A stretch of DNA of 5,738 nt from Candidatus Gastranaerophilales bacterium (GTDB lineage Bacteria > Cyanobacteriota > Vampirovibrionia > Gastranaerophilales > Gastranaerophilaceae). The notes below the pieces were generated by a model. The model saw only the letters and a program-made list of their open reading frames with translations. It did no database searches and was not told the DNA's origin. Position 1 is the stretch's first letter; every line of letters starts with the position of its first letter. The position numbers and the translations under genes are program-made. This document shows, piece by piece, positions 5,323 to 5,738 of the stretch. The stretch is taken from the NCBI GenBank assembly GCA_944323495.1, contig CALUSZ010000134.1:1-5738 (forward strand), written 5' to 3'.

Positions 5323-5738
5323 ATGAAAAGAATATTAGTAACAGGGGGAGCAGGTTTTATTGGTTCGCACTTGTGCGGAAGGCTGCTTGAAGATGGAAAT
5401 GAAGTAATTTGTCTTGATAACTTTTTTACCGGCTCTAAGAGAAACATTTATCCCTATTTAGAAAATAAGAATTTTGAACTTGTACGGCATGATATTACGA
5501 AAGAATATTTTGCAGAAGTTGATTATATATATAATTTAGCCTGTCCGGCAAGCCCGCCTCATTATCAGTACAATGCAATCAAGACGATTAAAACATCTGT
5601 TCTCGGCATGATTAATATGCTCGGGCTTGCCAAACGCTGTAAAGCAAGGATTTTGCAGGCATCAACTAGCGAGGTGTACGGAGACCCAAAAGTTCATCCG
5701 CAAAGAGAAGATTATTGGGGTAATGTTAATCCAATCGG
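5323..5738 (+). CDS. uxs: UDP-glucuronate decarboxylase (UDP-xylose synthase), 3'-partial
   Basis: The first 138 codons are present; the frame has no stop and leaves the window. The enzyme is an extended short-chain dehydrogenase that uses bound NAD+ to oxidise, decarboxylate and reduce UDP-glucuronate to UDP-xylose in the cytoplasm, supplying xylose for surface polysaccharide. The NAD-binding GGAGFIG (8-14) and the ribose-binding acid D32 in CLDNFFTG are seen. Three blocks mark the UXS branch rather than GalE or Rml[11 protein letters not shown] (73-82), [20 protein letters not shown] (86-105) and [14 protein letters not shown] (114-127) followed by the D-Y-W-G-x-V-N-P-I stretch (130-138). 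E117 is in the catalytic T-S-E segment; the YxxxK pair lies beyond the edge. There is no N-terminal membrane anchor. The ATG at 5323 follows AGAGGTGAG, and an in-frame TGA at 5317-5319 excludes earlier starts. It is divergent from the phosphate operon. Confidence 0.95.
   Translation, partial: MKRILVTGGAGFIGSHLCGRLLEDGNEVICLDNFFTGSKRNIYPYLENKNFELVRHDITKEYFAEVDYIYNLACPASPPHYQYNAIKTIKTSVLGMINMLGLAKRCKARILQASTSEVYGDPKVHPQREDYWGNVNPI

Overview
The window is an AT-rich (about 30-42% GC in hand-counted lines) bacterial chromosome segment with six protein genes, two of them cut by the window edges. The genes have Shine-Dalgarno sites, sigma70-like promoters and a classic rho-independent terminator. 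The combination of gmhA, uxs and a short Pit transporter with a DUF47 partner, together with the general protein style, would fit a host-associated Vampirovibrionia/Melainabacteria-like bacterium (Gastranaerophilales). That lineage is a guess from impression; no marker gene here settles it.

Layout, left to right. (1) Bases 1-1220, plus strand: the 3' part of a gene whose protein joins a CMP-sugar (NeuA-like) cytidylyltransferase to an RraA/HMG-aldolase-like domain. Its GC content is visibly lower than that of the other genes. (2) A 138-base AT-rich spacer carries a good TTGACA-N18-TATATT promoter. (3) Bases 1359-1928, plus strand: gmhA, sedoheptulose-7-phosphate isomerase, with all four metal/catalytic residues present. 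(4) Bases 2045-3493, plus strand: pyk, a pyruvate kinase with the GPKIR signature of potassium-independent enzymes. (5) Bases 3497-3548: a (TAAA)5 tract and a strong hairpin that ends pyk and, read the other way, the convergent phosphate operon. (6) Bases 5210 down to 3547, minus strand: a two-gene operon, a DUF47 (PhoU-like) accessory protein followed by a Pit-family phosphate permease, with an SD that overlaps the upstream stop codon. (7) A 112-base divergent promoter region. (8) Bases 5323-5738, plus strand: the 5' part of uxs, UDP-glucuronate decarboxylase (UDP-xylose synthase), running off the window.

Functionally, three genes make activated sugars for surface glycans: a CMP-activated acidic sugar, a heptose precursor and UDP-xylose. 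Between them lie a core glycolytic gene and a phosphate uptake operon. The most unusual item is the cytidylyltransferase-RraA fusion. The rest is recognisable, ordinary biology. I see no RNA genes, CRISPR array, insertion sequence or phage gene.
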